Of a stretch of DNA of 64,000 nucleotides, positions 50,337-59,389 are shown one piece after another. Source of the stretch: Metarhizobium sp017305935. Lineage in GTDB: Bacteria; Pseudomonadota; Alphaproteobacteria; Rhizobiales; Rhizobiaceae. The notes below the pieces were generated by a model, which saw nothing but the letters and a program-made list of their open reading frames with translations, was not told where the DNA came from and did no database searches. The stretch is taken from contig NZ_JARRIR010000009.1 of the NCBI RefSeq assembly GCF_029601685.1, positions 220,612 through 284,611 on the forward strand, written 5' to 3'. Both the position numbers and the translations under genes were made by a program. Position 1 is the stretch's first letter; each line of letters opens with the position of its first letter.

Positions 50337-52035
50337 TTTCCGCGCCGCCGTCACCACCGCCCTGTCGCTTGCCGTTCTCGGCGCCGTCATCCTGCTCCTA
50401 CTGCCGAAATACTGGGTCTTCCTGCTGACCGCCGTCTTCATCGTCGGCATCGCGCTGCAGAGTCTCGGCCTCGTCACCGGCCGCACCGGTATGATCTCGC
50501 TCTGCCAGATGTCCTTTGCCGGCGTCGGCGCCTGGGTGACGGGTTATCTCAACCTGATCGAGGCGCCGGGCGGCCTTGCCGTCTGGATGCTGGTCGGCGG
50601 TCTCGCCGCCGTGCCGGTCGGCGTCGCCATCGGCCTGCCGGCGCTGCGCCTGCGCGGCATCAACCTCGCCATCGTCACACTTGGTTTTGCCGCCGCCTTC
50701 GATACGGTGCTGGCGACCATCACCTTCCCCGGCCAGACGAGCTTCACCCAGGTCGCCCGCCCGGATGCGTTTTCCTCCGACCGCGGCTATTTCCTCTTCG
50801 TGCTGCTGGTCTACGGCATCATCGCCGTGGCGCTGGAATTCGTCAGCCGCTCGCGGCTCGGCGCCTCCTGGCTGGCCGTGCGCCATTCCGAACGCGCCGC
50901 CGCCGCCAACGGCATCTCCATCCCCCGCGCCAAGCTCAGCGCCTTTGCGATCAGCGCCTTCATCTCCGGCGTTTCCGGCGGCTTGCTGGCCGGTTATCTC
51001 GGCACGCTGGTCTCCGAAAACTTTTCCATGATGCAGTCGCTCGCCTTGTTCGCCGTCGCCACCATGGCCGGCGCGCATTTCACCCTCGGCGCCATTGCCG
51101 GCGGCATGATGATCGTGCTGTTCCCGGAGCTTCTGCGCCGGCTGAACCTGCCGCAGGACGTCGGCAACGTCTTCTTCGCCGTCGGCGCGGTGCAGGCCCT
51201 GTCGAGCGGCGAGACCATCGCCGAGACCTGGACGCGGCTGGCCCGCAAGCTCGGCCCGAAACGCAAGGTGGAAGCCGCCGTCGCAGCCGGTTCATTGCCG
51301 GAAAAAACCGCCCACCCCGCTGGCATCGCTCTGGAAGTGCGCGATGTCACCGTCCGCTACGGCGCGGTGACTGCGCTTTCGGGGGTCAACCTGACGGTGC
51401 CGGCCGGCACGGTCGTCGGCCTGGTCGGCCCGAACGGTGCCGGCAAGTCGACGCTGGTCGATGCCATCGCCGGCTTCCTCTATCGTTATGACGGCTCGAT
51501 CCTGCTGAACGGCAAGCCGCTCGAAGGCCTGTCGGCGACGTCGCGCGCCAATATCGGCATCCGCCGCACCTGGCAGACGACCCGCATCGCGCCGGAACTG
51601 CGCGTCGGCGAATATATCCGCCTGGCCAGCGGCCCGATCAGCGCCACGGAGCTGGAAAGCCTGCTCGCCTGGTTCGGCTGCCCCGGCCCGGATACGCCGA
51701 TCGGCACGGTCGATGTCGGCACGCGCCGCCTGCTCGACGTCGCCGGCGCGGTCGCTTCCCGTGCGCCCGTCATCCTGCTCGACGAGCCGGCCGCCGGCGT
51801 TTCCTATGACGAGGCGCTGAAGCTCGGCGAACGCATCGCCGCTATCCCCGCGACCTTCGGCAGCGCCGTGCTCCTGATCGAGCACGACATGGACCTCGTC
51901 CGCCGCGCCTGCTCGGCGATCACCGTGTTCGATTTCGGACGCGTCATCGCCTCCGGCGCGCCGGCCGAAGTGCTGAACATGCCGGTGGTGCAAAAGGCCT
52001 ATATGGGCATCGAATTCGAGGAGGCAGCGGAATGA
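50323..52035 (+). CDS. Fused ABC permease/ATPase (LivM-LivG) with degenerate signature motif
   Basis: A 570-residue fusion. Residues 1 to about 300 form a LivM-like permease with about 9 helices (GRTGMISLCQMSFAGVGAWVTGYL). From about residue 340 a LivG-like ATPase follows. Walker A is GPNGAGKST, the Q-loop lies in RRTWQTTRIAPELRVGEYI, and Walker B is PVILLDEPAAGVS. The expected LSYGEQ-type signature reads VDVGTRRLLDVAGAVA, so the serine-glycine pair is lost. This half may be a weak or non-hydrolysing ATPase that depends on the LivF partner. The ATG at 50323 is preceded by AAAGAGGAGCCCGC. Confidence 0.9.
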
Positions 52036-52733
52036 CCACGTTTTCGATCAAGGGCCTGCAGGTCGACCGCGCCAGCATCCCCGTCATTCGCGGCATCGAC
52101 GTCGAGGCCAGGGGCGGCGAGATCAGCGTGCTGCTCGGCTCCAACGGCGCCGGCAAGACCACCTTCCTGGAAAGCCTGTCGGGCATCATTCCCGTCCGCG
52201 CCGGCTCGATCGGCCTCGACGGCACGGAACTGACCAGGCTGCGCGCCGGCGCCCGCGCCAAGGCGGGGCTGAGCCATGTCGAGCAGGGCCGCACCGTCTT
52301 TTCCGAGATGACGACGGAGGAAAACCTCAAGGTCGCGCTGCATCCCGATGCCGATCTGAAAGAGGCCTACGACCTGTTTCCCGAGCTTTTGCAGCGCCGT
52401 GACGTCAAGGCCGGCATGCTCTCGGGCGGCGAGCAGCAGATGGTGGTCATCGCAAGATCCATCGTCAACCGGCCGCGCGTCATCCTGATCGACGAAATGT
52501 CTTCCGGCCTCGCCCCCGTCATCGTCAACCGCCTGATGCGGGCGGTGCGCCAGCTTGCCGACGACGGCATGGCGGTGGTGCTGGTGGAGCAGTTCGCGGC
52601 GCTCGCGCTCGCCATCGGCAACCGCGCCTATGTGCTACGCCGCGGCCAGATCGTCTATGACGGCGGGTGCGAGGCGCTCGCGCGCGATCCCGCCCATCTG
52701 CACAAGCTCTATCTCGGCGACGCCGCCGCGTAA
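52032..52733 (+). CDS. Branched-chain amino acid type ABC transporter ATPase (LivF-like)
   Basis: A 233-residue ATPase. Walker A is GSNGAGKTT, the Q-loop region has SHVEQGRTVFSEMTTEENL, and the signature is LSGGEQQMVVIARSIVNRPRVILIDEMSSGLAP with an intact LSGGE. The switch region ends AVVLVEQFAALALAIGNRAYVL. It pairs with the ATPase half of the fused LivM-LivG protein. Its canonical motifs suggest that it supplies the consensus ATP site. The ATG overlaps the upstream stop (ATGA). It is the last gene of the importer unit, with a stem-loop behind it. Confidence 0.95.
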   Translation: MTTFSIKGLQVDRASIPVIRGIDVEARGGEISVLLGSNGAGKTTFLESLSGIIPVRAGSIGLDGTELTRLRAGARAKAGLSHVEQGRTVFSEMTTEENLKVALHPDADLKEAYDLFPELLQRRDVKAGMLSGGEQQMVVIARSIVNRPRVILIDEMSSGLAPVIVNRLMRAVRQLADDGMAVVLVEQFAALALAIGNRAYVLRRGQIVYDGGCEALARDPAHLHKLYLGDAAA

Positions 52734-52750
52734 CACGGAAAAACCGAAGG

Positions 52751-52776
52751 GGCGGCGTCATTATCGTGACGCCGCC
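52751..52776 (+). terminator. Stem-loop after the livF-like gene
   Basis: A perfect 10-bp stem GGCGGCGTCA (52751-52760) with TGACGCCGCC (52767-52776) and a TTATCG loop, 17 bp after the stop. A T run is lacking, so termination may be partial. Confidence 0.65.
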
Positions 52777-52854
52777 TCCTGAAAGACGGCTGCACAGCAC
52801 CTATCTGTAGCCCGGCCTTGCGGCCGCGCCGTCTTTCATCCAGAGGGTTTTCCC

Positions 52855-53361
52855 ATGTCGATCTCCGCCTACGACCTCTCCATCCCCACCTTCCAGCGCG
52901 GCTTTGCCGTGCTTTCCAAATTGCTCGACAAGGCCGAGGCCTTGGCGGAGGAGAAGAAATTCAAGCCGGAAGTGCTGGTCAATGCGCGGCTGGCCCCGGA
53001 CATGTTGTCGCTTGCCGGCCAGATCCAGCGCCTCAGCGACACCGCCAAGGGTGCGGCGGCCCGCCTGACCGGCACCGAGGCGCCGAGCTTCCCCGATGAC
53101 GAGGTGACGCTGGCCGACCTGCGCGCCCGCATCGACAAGACCACCGCCTACCTCGCCTCCTTGCCGGAATCCGCCTATGCCGGCGCCGAGGAACGCGACG
53201 TGGTGCTGAAGACGCGCCAGCAGGAAGTGCATTTCACCGGCAAGGATTATCTGCTGACCTACGCCATCCCGAATTTCTACTTCCACCTGACGACCGCCTA
53301 CGCCATCCTGCGCCACAACGGCGTCGCCGTCGGCAAGCTGGACTTCTTGGGCCGTACCTGA
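52855..53361 (+). CDS. DUF1993 family protein
   Basis: A 168-residue helical protein of the DUF1993 family. It starts MSISAYDLSIPTFQRGFAVLSKLLDKAE and has the conserved VNARLAPDMLSLAGQIQRLSDTAKGAAARL. The HFTGKDYLLTYAIPNFYFHLTTAYAILRHNGVAVGKLDFLG segment at the end is also typical. The fold resembles the DinB four-helix bundle; function is unknown and it is probably cytosolic. The ATG follows GAGGGTTTTCCC. It is a single gene between two stem-loops and has no obvious link to its neighbours. Confidence 0.9.
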   Translation: MSISAYDLSIPTFQRGFAVLSKLLDKAEALAEEKKFKPEVLVNARLAPDMLSLAGQIQRLSDTAKGAAARLTGTEAPSFPDDEVTLADLRARIDKTTAYLASLPESAYAGAEERDVVLKTRQQEVHFTGKDYLLTYAIPNFYFHLTTAYAILRHNGVAVGKLDFLGRT

Positions 53362-53370
53362 GCCAATACG

Positions 53371-53405
53371 GAAAGGGCCGCATCATTTCAGGTGCGGTCT
53401 CTTTC
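53371..53405. terminator. Bidirectional stem-loop between DUF1993 and nucleotidyltransferase genes
   Basis: GGCCGCA (53376-53382) pairs with TGCGGTC (53393-53399), with one G-U pair. AAAG and CTTT flanks lie on either side. It lies between two convergent stops and can serve both. Confidence 0.65.
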
Positions 53406-54243
53406 ACAGATGTCCACCGCCGGCCTTCGGCGCCGCCGCAAGCCCCTGCCAGTCGATAGAATCGCCGAGGGTGGCGCCCAGTTTTCGGAGCGTGGCTCTT
53501 TCAAAGCCTTCCGGCCACGGAAGACCCAGCCTTGCCGCCAAACCATAGGCGCGCGGCAGGAATTGCCGGGCGATATGGAAATGGGCCTCGATGATCTCGT
53601 TCCTGTCCGGCTTGGGGAATGGAAGGGATAGCAGCAGGGCCATATCCGGCGGGGGAAGCGCCTTGCTCAGATGCAGCGCTCCGCCGCGACCGGCGGACGC
53701 GGTCTCCTCGAGCATCAGGTTGGTGAGATGGTTGCGCAATATGCCGGCTCCGGTGACGGCCACGAGGTATTCACCCCTGCCGATGACGACATGCAGCAAG
53801 CCGAGGACCCGGATGAATTCGTCGATCAAGAATTTCACCTTGTCGGGATCCGGGCCTTTCTCGGCGAGGCTTTCCGGCAGGGTCTCGTAAAGGCCGTCCC
53901 GGTCGATCAGCGGCTTGACGCTTTTGCGGGCGCGGCCGGCAAAAGCCGAAGGCGGCATCAGGGAGAGATCGAAGCGCAGCCAATCGGCGGTGATCGCATT
54001 CAGCAGCACCTTTTCCTGGCCACGACGGTTCCAGAAAACGATCGGCGCGATGCTCTCCAGAATACCACGCCATACTGCAATCATGTCTTCATGGGCGTCG
54101 GGCTCGACAAGCGCGATCAGATCGATGTCGCTGAAGCTGTCGGCGGTTCCCTGCCCATAGCTGCCGCCAAGGAAAAGACCGCGCATCCTCGTATGATGGA
54201 TCATTTCGGAGACGACGTAGCCGATGAATTCTCCTTGATCCAT
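53404..54243 (-). CDS. Nucleotidyltransferase-domain protein
   Basis: A 279-residue protein with a minimal polymerase-beta-type nucleotidyltransferase motif in its first 40 residues: FLGGSYGQGTADSFSDIDLIALV, i.e. G-S-x10-D-x-D with both metal-binding Asp. A third acidic residue is expected near RFDLSLM. The rest is helical, like kanamycin or streptomycin nucleotidyltransferases and related proteins of unknown role. It may nucleotidylate a small molecule or protein. Resistance to an antibiotic cannot be claimed. The ATG at 54243 is preferred (AAGGACAAG upstream); another lies 27 bp further out. Confidence 0.78.
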   Translation of the reverse strand: MDQGEFIGYVVSEMIHHTRMRGLFLGGSYGQGTADSFSDIDLIALVEPDAHEDMIAVWRGILESIAPIVFWNRRGQEKVLLNAITADWLRFDLSLMPPSAFAGRARKSVKPLIDRDGLYETLPESLAEKGPDPDKVKFLIDEFIRVLGLLHVVIGRGEYLVAVTGAGILRNHLTNLMLEETASAGRGGALHLSKALPPPDMALLLSLPFPKPDRNEIIEAHFHIARQFLPRAYGLAARLGLPWPEGFERATLRKLGATLGDSIDWQGLAAAPKAGGGHL

Positions 54244-54314
54244 TCCGCTTGTCCTTGTGCATGATGCCATGACTGGCAGACAGAATGTCTCGCAGAAATG
54301 GTTTCGGCAAGCCG

Positions 54315-54339
54315 GCCGGCGAGCGACAGGCTCGCCGGT
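54315..54339 (-). terminator. Stem-loop after hpaC
   Basis: A 9-bp perfect stem (CCGGCGAGC at 54316-54324 with GCTCGCCGG at 54330-54338, plus one G-U pair) and a 5-base loop. It lies 7 bp after the hpaC stop on the minus strand. No T run follows. Confidence 0.6.
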
Positions 54340-54345
54340 TTCATG

Positions 54346-54858
54346 TCATCCGCCGAAACTGCCCATCTGACTGGGAATGTTGACATAGGCGCGGTCGAAA
54401 TAGAGCAGCGCATTGCCGTCGGTGCGCGAGCGGATGTCGACGATTTCACCGAGAAGAATGTGATGCGTGCCGACGAGGCGAGCTTCCGTCAGCCGGCAAT
54501 CGAAGGAGACGATGGCATCGGCAAGCGCATGGCTGCCGGAGGGCAGGTCCACCCATTCCGCCGCCGCGTAACGCGCCGACATATCCGCCTGCTGGCCGGC
54601 GAAATAGCCGGCAAGCGTCTGGTGGTCATGGGCGAGCACGTTGACGCAGAAGCGGCGGTTTTCGAGAAACAGCCCGCATTGCTCCGACCGGCCGTTCATG
54701 CAGACCAGCAGCGTCGGCGGCTCGTCGGTGACCGAGCACATGGCGGTGGCGGTGAACCCGCCGCGCCCGGCGGGTCCGTTGGTGGTGATGACGTTGACGG
54801 GGGCGCAGACCCGCGCCATCGCATTGCGGAAATCGGCCTTGGAAATGCGCTCCTCCAT
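54346..54858 (-). CDS. hpaC: 4-hydroxyphenylacetate 3-monooxygenase, flavin reductase component
   Basis: A 170-residue flavin reductase of the HpaC family. It starts with ISKADFRNAMARVCAPVNVITTNGPAGRGGFTATAMCSVTDEPPTLLVCMN, followed by FCVNVLAHDHQTLAGYFAG and VGTHHILLGEIVDIRSR. It reduces FAD with NADH and hands FADH2 to the HpaB oxygenase. The ATG at 54858 follows GGAGGAAAAGCG, 13 bp after the hpaB stop, so the two are co-expressed. No separate FAD-binding domain is needed; the length fits the family. Confidence 0.93.
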   Translation of the reverse strand: MEERISKADFRNAMARVCAPVNVITTNGPAGRGGFTATAMCSVTDEPPTLLVCMNGRSEQCGLFLENRRFCVNVLAHDHQTLAGYFAGQQADMSARYAAAEWVDLPSGSHALADAIVSFDCRLTEARLVGTHHILLGEIVDIRSRTDGNALLYFDRAYVNIPSQMGSFGG

Positions 54859-54871
54859 CGCTTTTCCTCCC

Positions 54872-56437
54872 TTATGCCTGGCCGAGGGGCGGCAGCCAGG
54901 TATCGCCCGTCCAGCCGTTCTCGTCGTAATCGTCCATGCACTGGTCGACCAGCGCTTCCATCTCGCGCATCCGCCCGCCGCGCTCGGCGCCGCGCAGAAC
55001 CTGCAGGCGAACCTCTTCCGGCGCGCCGGCATAGTTGAGCTCGTAAAGCGCATGGCGGCCGCCGAATTCCGTGCCGGTCGCATCCCAGAGCAGCTTCATG
55101 ATCTTGATGCGCTCCTTGTGGCTCATATTGTCGGAGCCGCGCACATATTGCGCCAGGTAGCGGTCGATCTCGGGATTGTTGAAATCCTTGGCGGAGGACG
55201 GCAGGTAGATCAGGCCGGAGGCGACCACCTTGCGCACCGTCTCGATGACGCGTGGATAGGCCTCCGACATGAAGGTGCGATAGGAAAGCGCCGCTTCCAT
55301 ATTCGGCAGCACCGCGCCGTTGGCCCAGGGCTGCGGATTATAGGCCATGGCGTTGGAGAAGCTCCAGAACATGTGGCGCAGCGCGATGACTTCGCCGAGT
55401 GCGGCCTGGTTGCCGCGGAAGGCGTCGCCGCCGGTGGCGCGCAGTGCCTTGGCGAGCAGGCCGGCGATGAAATCCAGCTTCACCGCGAAACGCGTGCAGC
55501 CCTGGAAGCAATAGCCATGCATGAAACCCGAGGCCGGATGGAAGGACAGGATTTTTTGCGCATCGCGCAGCACCAGCACGTCTTCCCAGGGAACGAAGAC
55601 GTTGTCGAGCACGAGGATCGCATCGTTCTCGTCGAAACGCGACGACAGCGGATAATCGAAGGGATGACCGACCGTATTGGCCGTCTGCTCATAGGAAACG
55701 CGGCAGAACATCTTGATGCCCGGGGCGTTCATCGGCACGATGAACATCACCGACAGCGACGGGTCTTCGGTGACGGTCGCCGAACTCTGGGCGAGGAAGT
55801 TGTAATGCGTCAGCGCCGAGGAAGTCGCCACGACCTTGGCGCCGGAAACGTAGATGCCGGCATCGGTTTCCTTGGTGATGTGGACGAAGACGTCCTTCAC
55901 CTGGTCGGCGGGCTTGTGGCGGTCGATCGGCGGATTGACGATGGCGTGGTTCATGAACAGCGCCGCTTCCTGGGCGCGCCTGTGCCAGGCGAGCGCATTG
56001 TCCTTGAAGGGGCCATACCAATCGGCATTGGCGCCGAGCGTGTTCATCAGCGCCGCCTTGTAATCGGCGGTGCGGCCCATCCAGCCATAGGACATGCGCG
56101 CCCAATCGGCGATGGCGCCCTGCTGGGCGACCAGTTCCTCGGAGGAGCGGGCGACGCGGAAATATTTGTGGGTATAGCCGCCATTGCCGGTATCGGTCGG
56201 CGAGGTCAGCCGCGCCTTGGTCTTTTCGTCATGCAGCGCATCGTACATGCGGGCAATCGAGCGGGCGGAATTGCGCATGGAGGGATGCGTGGTCACATCG
56301 GCGATACGCTCGCCGTTGATATAGACCTCGCGGCCATCGCGCAGCGACTCCAGATATTCCGCGCCGGTGAACGGCCGGGTCTTGTCGGCGCGGTGGTCCT
56401 CGGCGCGCTGCGAAGCCTGACGAAGATGGGTGTGCAT
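54872..56437 (-). CDS. hpaB: 4-hydroxyphenylacetate 3-monooxygenase, oxygenase component
   Basis: A 521-residue FADH2-dependent monooxygenase of the HpaB family. It hydroxylates 4-hydroxyphenylacetate to 3,4-dihydroxyphenylacetate, the substrate of HpaD. Family segments are TRPFTGAEYLESLRDGREVYINGERI, VTTHPSMRNSARSIARMYDAL, TDAGIYVSGAKVVATSSAL, VPWEDVLVLRDAQ and GKLHELMYEA-type tail sequence. The length fits the large subunit. The ATG follows AGGAGGAATGC. The gene is divergent from hpaA and lies 18.5 kb from the meta-cleavage operon, so one pathway is split between two loci. Confidence 0.96.
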   Translation of the reverse strand: MHTHLRQASQRAEDHRADKTRPFTGAEYLESLRDGREVYINGERIADVTTHPSMRNSARSIARMYDALHDEKTKARLTSPTDTGNGGYTHKYFRVARSSEELVAQQGAIADWARMSYGWMGRTADYKAALMNTLGANADWYGPFKDNALAWHRRAQEAALFMNHAIVNPPIDRHKPADQVKDVFVHITKETDAGIYVSGAKVVATSSALTHYNFLAQSSATVTEDPSLSVMFIVPMNAPGIKMFCRVSYEQTANTVGHPFDYPLSSRFDENDAILVLDNVFVPWEDVLVLRDAQKILSFHPASGFMHGYCFQGCTRFAVKLDFIAGLLAKALRATGGDAFRGNQAALGEVIALRHMFWSFSNAMAYNPQPWANGAVLPNMEAALSYRTFMSEAYPRVIETVRKVVASGLIYLPSSAKDFNNPEIDRYLAQYVRGSDNMSHKERIKIMKLLWDATGTEFGGRHALYELNYAGAPEEVRLQVLRGAERGGRMREMEALVDQCMDDYDENGWTGDTWLPPLGQA

Positions 56438-56534
56438 GCATTCCTCCTTTGACTTTCGTCAGGAATAGACCTTGCCAGCCGCAAGCTCCATGGACAGAAT
56501 GGCAAAATCGATTGTACTTTTTTCGGCAGGATGC
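56438..56534. promoter_or_regulatory. Divergent hpaB/hpaA promoter region
   Basis: A 97-bp gap between the hpaB and hpaA starts. It holds the short palindrome TGAC-N4-GTCA at 56450-56461, only 13 bp from the hpaB start, so it would lie in the leader. HpaA is expected to bind somewhere in this gap. I see no copy of the TTAAC element here. Confidence 0.4.
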
Positions 56535-57428
56535 ATGACGGGCGCCGTTCCCTCCTATTTCGTCTATGGCGAGCCGGACAGGCCGCTGGATGTGGGATTC
56601 ATCCATGTGGAGACGGTCATGGCCCGGAAAGGCCTGCATCTCGGCGCCGTCGACGCCCATCGCCACGACCATCTGTCGCAGATCACCTATTGGACGAAAG
56701 GGCGCGGCCGCTATTTCTACGAGGACCGGGCCGTGGACTTTTTCGCGCCCGCCATCGGCTTCATGCCGAGCGGCGTCGTGCATGGCTTCGAGGTCGATCC
56801 GGCAAGCTCGGATGCCATCGTCGTCTCCATCGCCGACGATGCGCTGATGGCGATTAGGGCGCAGACCATCCTGCCGCTCGACCGGCCGCTGTTCCTCGCC
56901 GAACCGCCCGAAAACCCGCATTGGGCCGGCATCGACGCCATCCTGCGCCGCCTCGAAAGCGAATATCACCAGGGCCGGTTCGGCATGGAAAAGGTGCTGG
57001 CCGCGCTGACCGGCGTGGTGCTGACCGATATCGCCCGCCTTGCCCATGACGGGCCGGCGGAAGCAGCCGAAGCCGGGCCGCTGGCGCTGGCACGGCGCTT
57101 CCGCGCCCTGGTCGACCGGCATTTTCGCGACAACTGGCGCATGGAGCGCTACGTCGAGACACTGGCCACGACGCCGCATCTGCTGGCGCGTGCCTGCCAC
57201 GAGGCCTTCGGTCTCGCGCCCAAGGAATTCGTCAGCGAGCGGCGAATGCTGGAGGCCAAGCGGCTGCTGCTGTTCACCGTCCGCTCGGTGGAAGACATCG
57301 CCTATGAGCTGGGGCTGAAGGACGCGGCCTATTTCTCCCGCGTCTTCAAGGCCTCCGAAAACCTGCCGCCCGGCGTCTGGCGGGCGGCGCGGCTGGGAAG
57401 CGGGGGTCAGACCGCCAAGCGGCCGTAG
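56535..57428 (+). CDS. hpaA: AraC family activator of hpaBC
   Basis: A 297-residue AraC/XylS regulator, the usual HpaA length. The N-terminal cupin-like sensor begins VPSYFVYGEPDRPLDVGFIHVETV and holds DAHRHDHLSQITYWTKGRGRYFYEDRAVDFFAP. The C-terminal double helix-turn-helix ends in EDIAYELGLKDAAYFSRVFKASENLPPGVWRAARL. It should activate hpaBC in response to 4-hydroxyphenylacetate. The ATG at 56535 is chosen because GCAGGATGC precedes it and the conserved sensor starts there; longer TTG and ATG starts exist. The 3' end overlaps the convergent peptidase gene by 22 bp. Confidence 0.9.
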   Translation: MTGAVPSYFVYGEPDRPLDVGFIHVETVMARKGLHLGAVDAHRHDHLSQITYWTKGRGRYFYEDRAVDFFAPAIGFMPSGVVHGFEVDPASSDAIVVSIADDALMAIRAQTILPLDRPLFLAEPPENPHWAGIDAILRRLESEYHQGRFGMEKVLAALTGVVLTDIARLAHDGPAEAAEAGPLALARRFRALVDRHFRDNWRMERYVETLATTPHLLARACHEAFGLAPKEFVSERRMLEAKRLLLFTVRSVEDIAYELGLKDAAYFSRVFKASENLPPGVWRAARLGSGGQTAKRP

Positions 57429-58546
57429 CTGCGCATCACCTCGCAGAGATGGCCATGGTCGATGGCGCGAATGAGAAAGCGGTCATAGACCGTGCCGCCC
57501 AGATCTTCGGCCGCCAGCATGGCGTTGACCACCGCCTCCTCGACGGCATCGACGGCGGCCATGTAGACCGGGTCGAGCGGTTCGTCATTGACCATCTCCA
57601 CCTGCAAAAAGGGCTCGGCGCGATGCTGCATCGGGCGGGCATTTGCGGTGGAGAAGGCGAGGAAGATATCGCCGGAATTGTTGCCGCCCGGCGTGCCGTT
57701 GCGGCCGATGCCGATGGCGGCGCGGCGCGCGAGGCGCTTGAGCTGATGCGGCATCAGCGGCAGGTCGGTGGTGATGACGACGATGATCGAGCCGCGCTCC
57801 TGCAACTGGCTCTGCGGCGTGCCATCCTGCATGTGGCGTCCCACCGGCACGCCGCCGATGGTCAGCCAGTCGCGCTGGCCGTGATTGGCCTGCACCATCG
57901 CGCCGACGGTAAAGGTCCGTCCGCCGAAGTCTACGAGGCGCGAGGCCGTGCCGGTGCCGCCCTTGAAACCATAGGTGATCATGCCGGTGCCGCCGCCGCA
58001 ATTGCCTTCCTGCACGGGACCGGAGGCGACGCTGTCGAGGGCGGCGCGCACGTCGGCCTCGGTGACGGCGAGCGCGTTGATGTCATTCAGCGCCCCGTCA
58101 TAGGTCTCGGCGATGACCGGCATGATCCAGAGGAAATCGTCGGTCTGGTAGGTCGAGGCATAGCGGTCGATCATCCAGCGCACCGTCGCATGATGCGCCA
58201 TGCCGACGCCATGGGTATTGGTGATGACGACCGGCCCGAGGAAATAACCGCCATCCTCGATCCAGTGCGTGCCGGTCATCTCGCCATTGCCGTTGAAACG
58301 ATGGACGCCGGCATAGACGGGCACCGGGGTCTCCGAAAACATATGCGGCAGGATGGCGGTGACGCCGGTGCGCACCGGGCGGGCGCGGCCGGGACGCGGT
58401 TCGTTCTCGATCATGGTGCGGTAGCCGACGCCGATGCCGGCGACATCGGTGATCGCATTGTACGTGCCGGTGCGGCCGGTGAAGGGCAGGCCGAGATCGC
58501 GGCCACGAGGTTTGGGAGAATTGGGCTTATAAGTCTGGAAGGTCAT
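57407..58546 (-). CDS. P1 family (DmpA-type) peptidase/beta-aminopeptidase
   Basis: A 379-residue self-processing N-terminal nucleophile hydrolase of family S58. Family segments are RDLGLPFTGRTGTYNAITDVAGIGVGYRT, HWIEDGGYFLGPVVITNTHGVG and CGGGTGMITYGFKGGTGTASRLV. GNNSGDIFLAFSTAN contains the expected cleavage and nucleophile Ser. It releases N-terminal D-Ala, beta-amino acids or L-amino acids from short peptides or amides. It lies one base after the stop of the PotC-like permease gene. It is therefore part of the importer operon and probably acts on the imported compound. Confidence 0.9.
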   Translation of the reverse strand: MTFQTYKPNSPKPRGRDLGLPFTGRTGTYNAITDVAGIGVGYRTMIENEPRPGRARPVRTGVTAILPHMFSETPVPVYAGVHRFNGNGEMTGTHWIEDGGYFLGPVVITNTHGVGMAHHATVRWMIDRYASTYQTDDFLWIMPVIAETYDGALNDINALAVTEADVRAALDSVASGPVQEGNCGGGTGMITYGFKGGTGTASRLVDFGGRTFTVGAMVQANHGQRDWLTIGGVPVGRHMQDGTPQSQLQERGSIIVVITTDLPLMPHQLKRLARRAAIGIGRNGTPGGNNSGDIFLAFSTANARPMQHRAEPFLQVEMVNDEPLDPVYMAAVDAVEEAVVNAMLAAEDLGGTVYDRFLIRAIDHGHLCEVMRSYGRLAV

Positions 58547-58547
58547 G

Positions 58548-59378
58548 TCATTTCTGCCGGGAACGAAGATAGAGGCCGAAGGAGGCCACGAGGAAAGAGA
58601 AGGTCAGCATCATCACCGCGATCGCATTGATCTCCGGCTTGATGCCGCGTCTTAGCATCGCGAAGATGAACATGGGCAGCGTCGTGACATCGACGCCGGC
58701 GATGAAATACGTGATGACGAGATCGTCCATCGAGATGATGAAGGCGAGCAGCCCGCCGCCGAGAATGCCGGGCATCAGTTGCGGCAGGATCACCTTGCGG
58801 AAGGTCACCCATTCATTGGCGCCGAGATCGGCCGAGGCATGTTCCAGCGTCCGGCCCATGCCGGCAAGCCGCGCCGAGACGACGATGAACACATAGGAAA
58901 TCAGGAAGGTGCATTGGCCGATGATGATCGTCGTCAACCCCAGATGAATGCCGGCGCTGACGAAGAAGATCAGAAGCGCGATACCGAGCACGATATCCGG
59001 CATCAGCATCGGCATGAACAGCGCCACCTGATAGAAACGCTTGCCGAGGAAATTGTAGCGATGCAAAGCGAGCGCCATCGCCGTGCCCAGCACCGTCGAG
59101 ACGAGGGTGGTCGCGCCGGCGATCTTCAGGCTGTTGAACACGGCGGCGACGAGCTGGTCGGTGGATTCGATATAGAGGGCACTTTCCGAAACCGTCGTCT
59201 TGAAGCCGAGAACCTGGGCATACCATTCGGTGGTGAAGCCGCTCCAGACCATCATGGTGACCGGATTGGCATTGAACGAATAGACGGCGATCAGCACCAG
59301 CGGAATATAGATGAAGGCGAAGAACAGCACGGTGTAGAGCGTCAGGGTGCCGTTGAACAGCGCGCGGGCGATTTTCAT
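58548..59378 (-). CDS. Spermidine/putrescine-type ABC transporter permease (PotC-like)
   Basis: A 276-residue inner-membrane protein with six helices. It starts with FNGTLTLYTVLFFAFIYIPLVLIAVYSFN and has the conserved EAA loop LEHASADLGANEWVTFRKVILPQLMPGILGG, which contacts the ATPase. It forms a heterodimer with the PotB-like protein. The ATG at 59378 is chosen because the membrane helix starts right after it. It begins 11 bp after the potB-like stop and ends one base before the peptidase ATG. Confidence 0.9.
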   Translation of the reverse strand: MKIARALFNGTLTLYTVLFFAFIYIPLVLIAVYSFNANPVTMMVWSGFTTEWYAQVLGFKTTVSESALYIESTDQLVAAVFNSLKIAGATTLVSTVLGTAMALALHRYNFLGKRFYQVALFMPMLMPDIVLGIALLIFFVSAGIHLGLTTIIIGQCTFLISYVFIVVSARLAGMGRTLEHASADLGANEWVTFRKVILPQLMPGILGGGLLAFIISMDDLVITYFIAGVDVTTLPMFIFAMLRRGIKPEINAIAVMMLTFSFLVASFGLYLRSRQK

Positions 59379-59389
59379 GGCGCAGCCTC

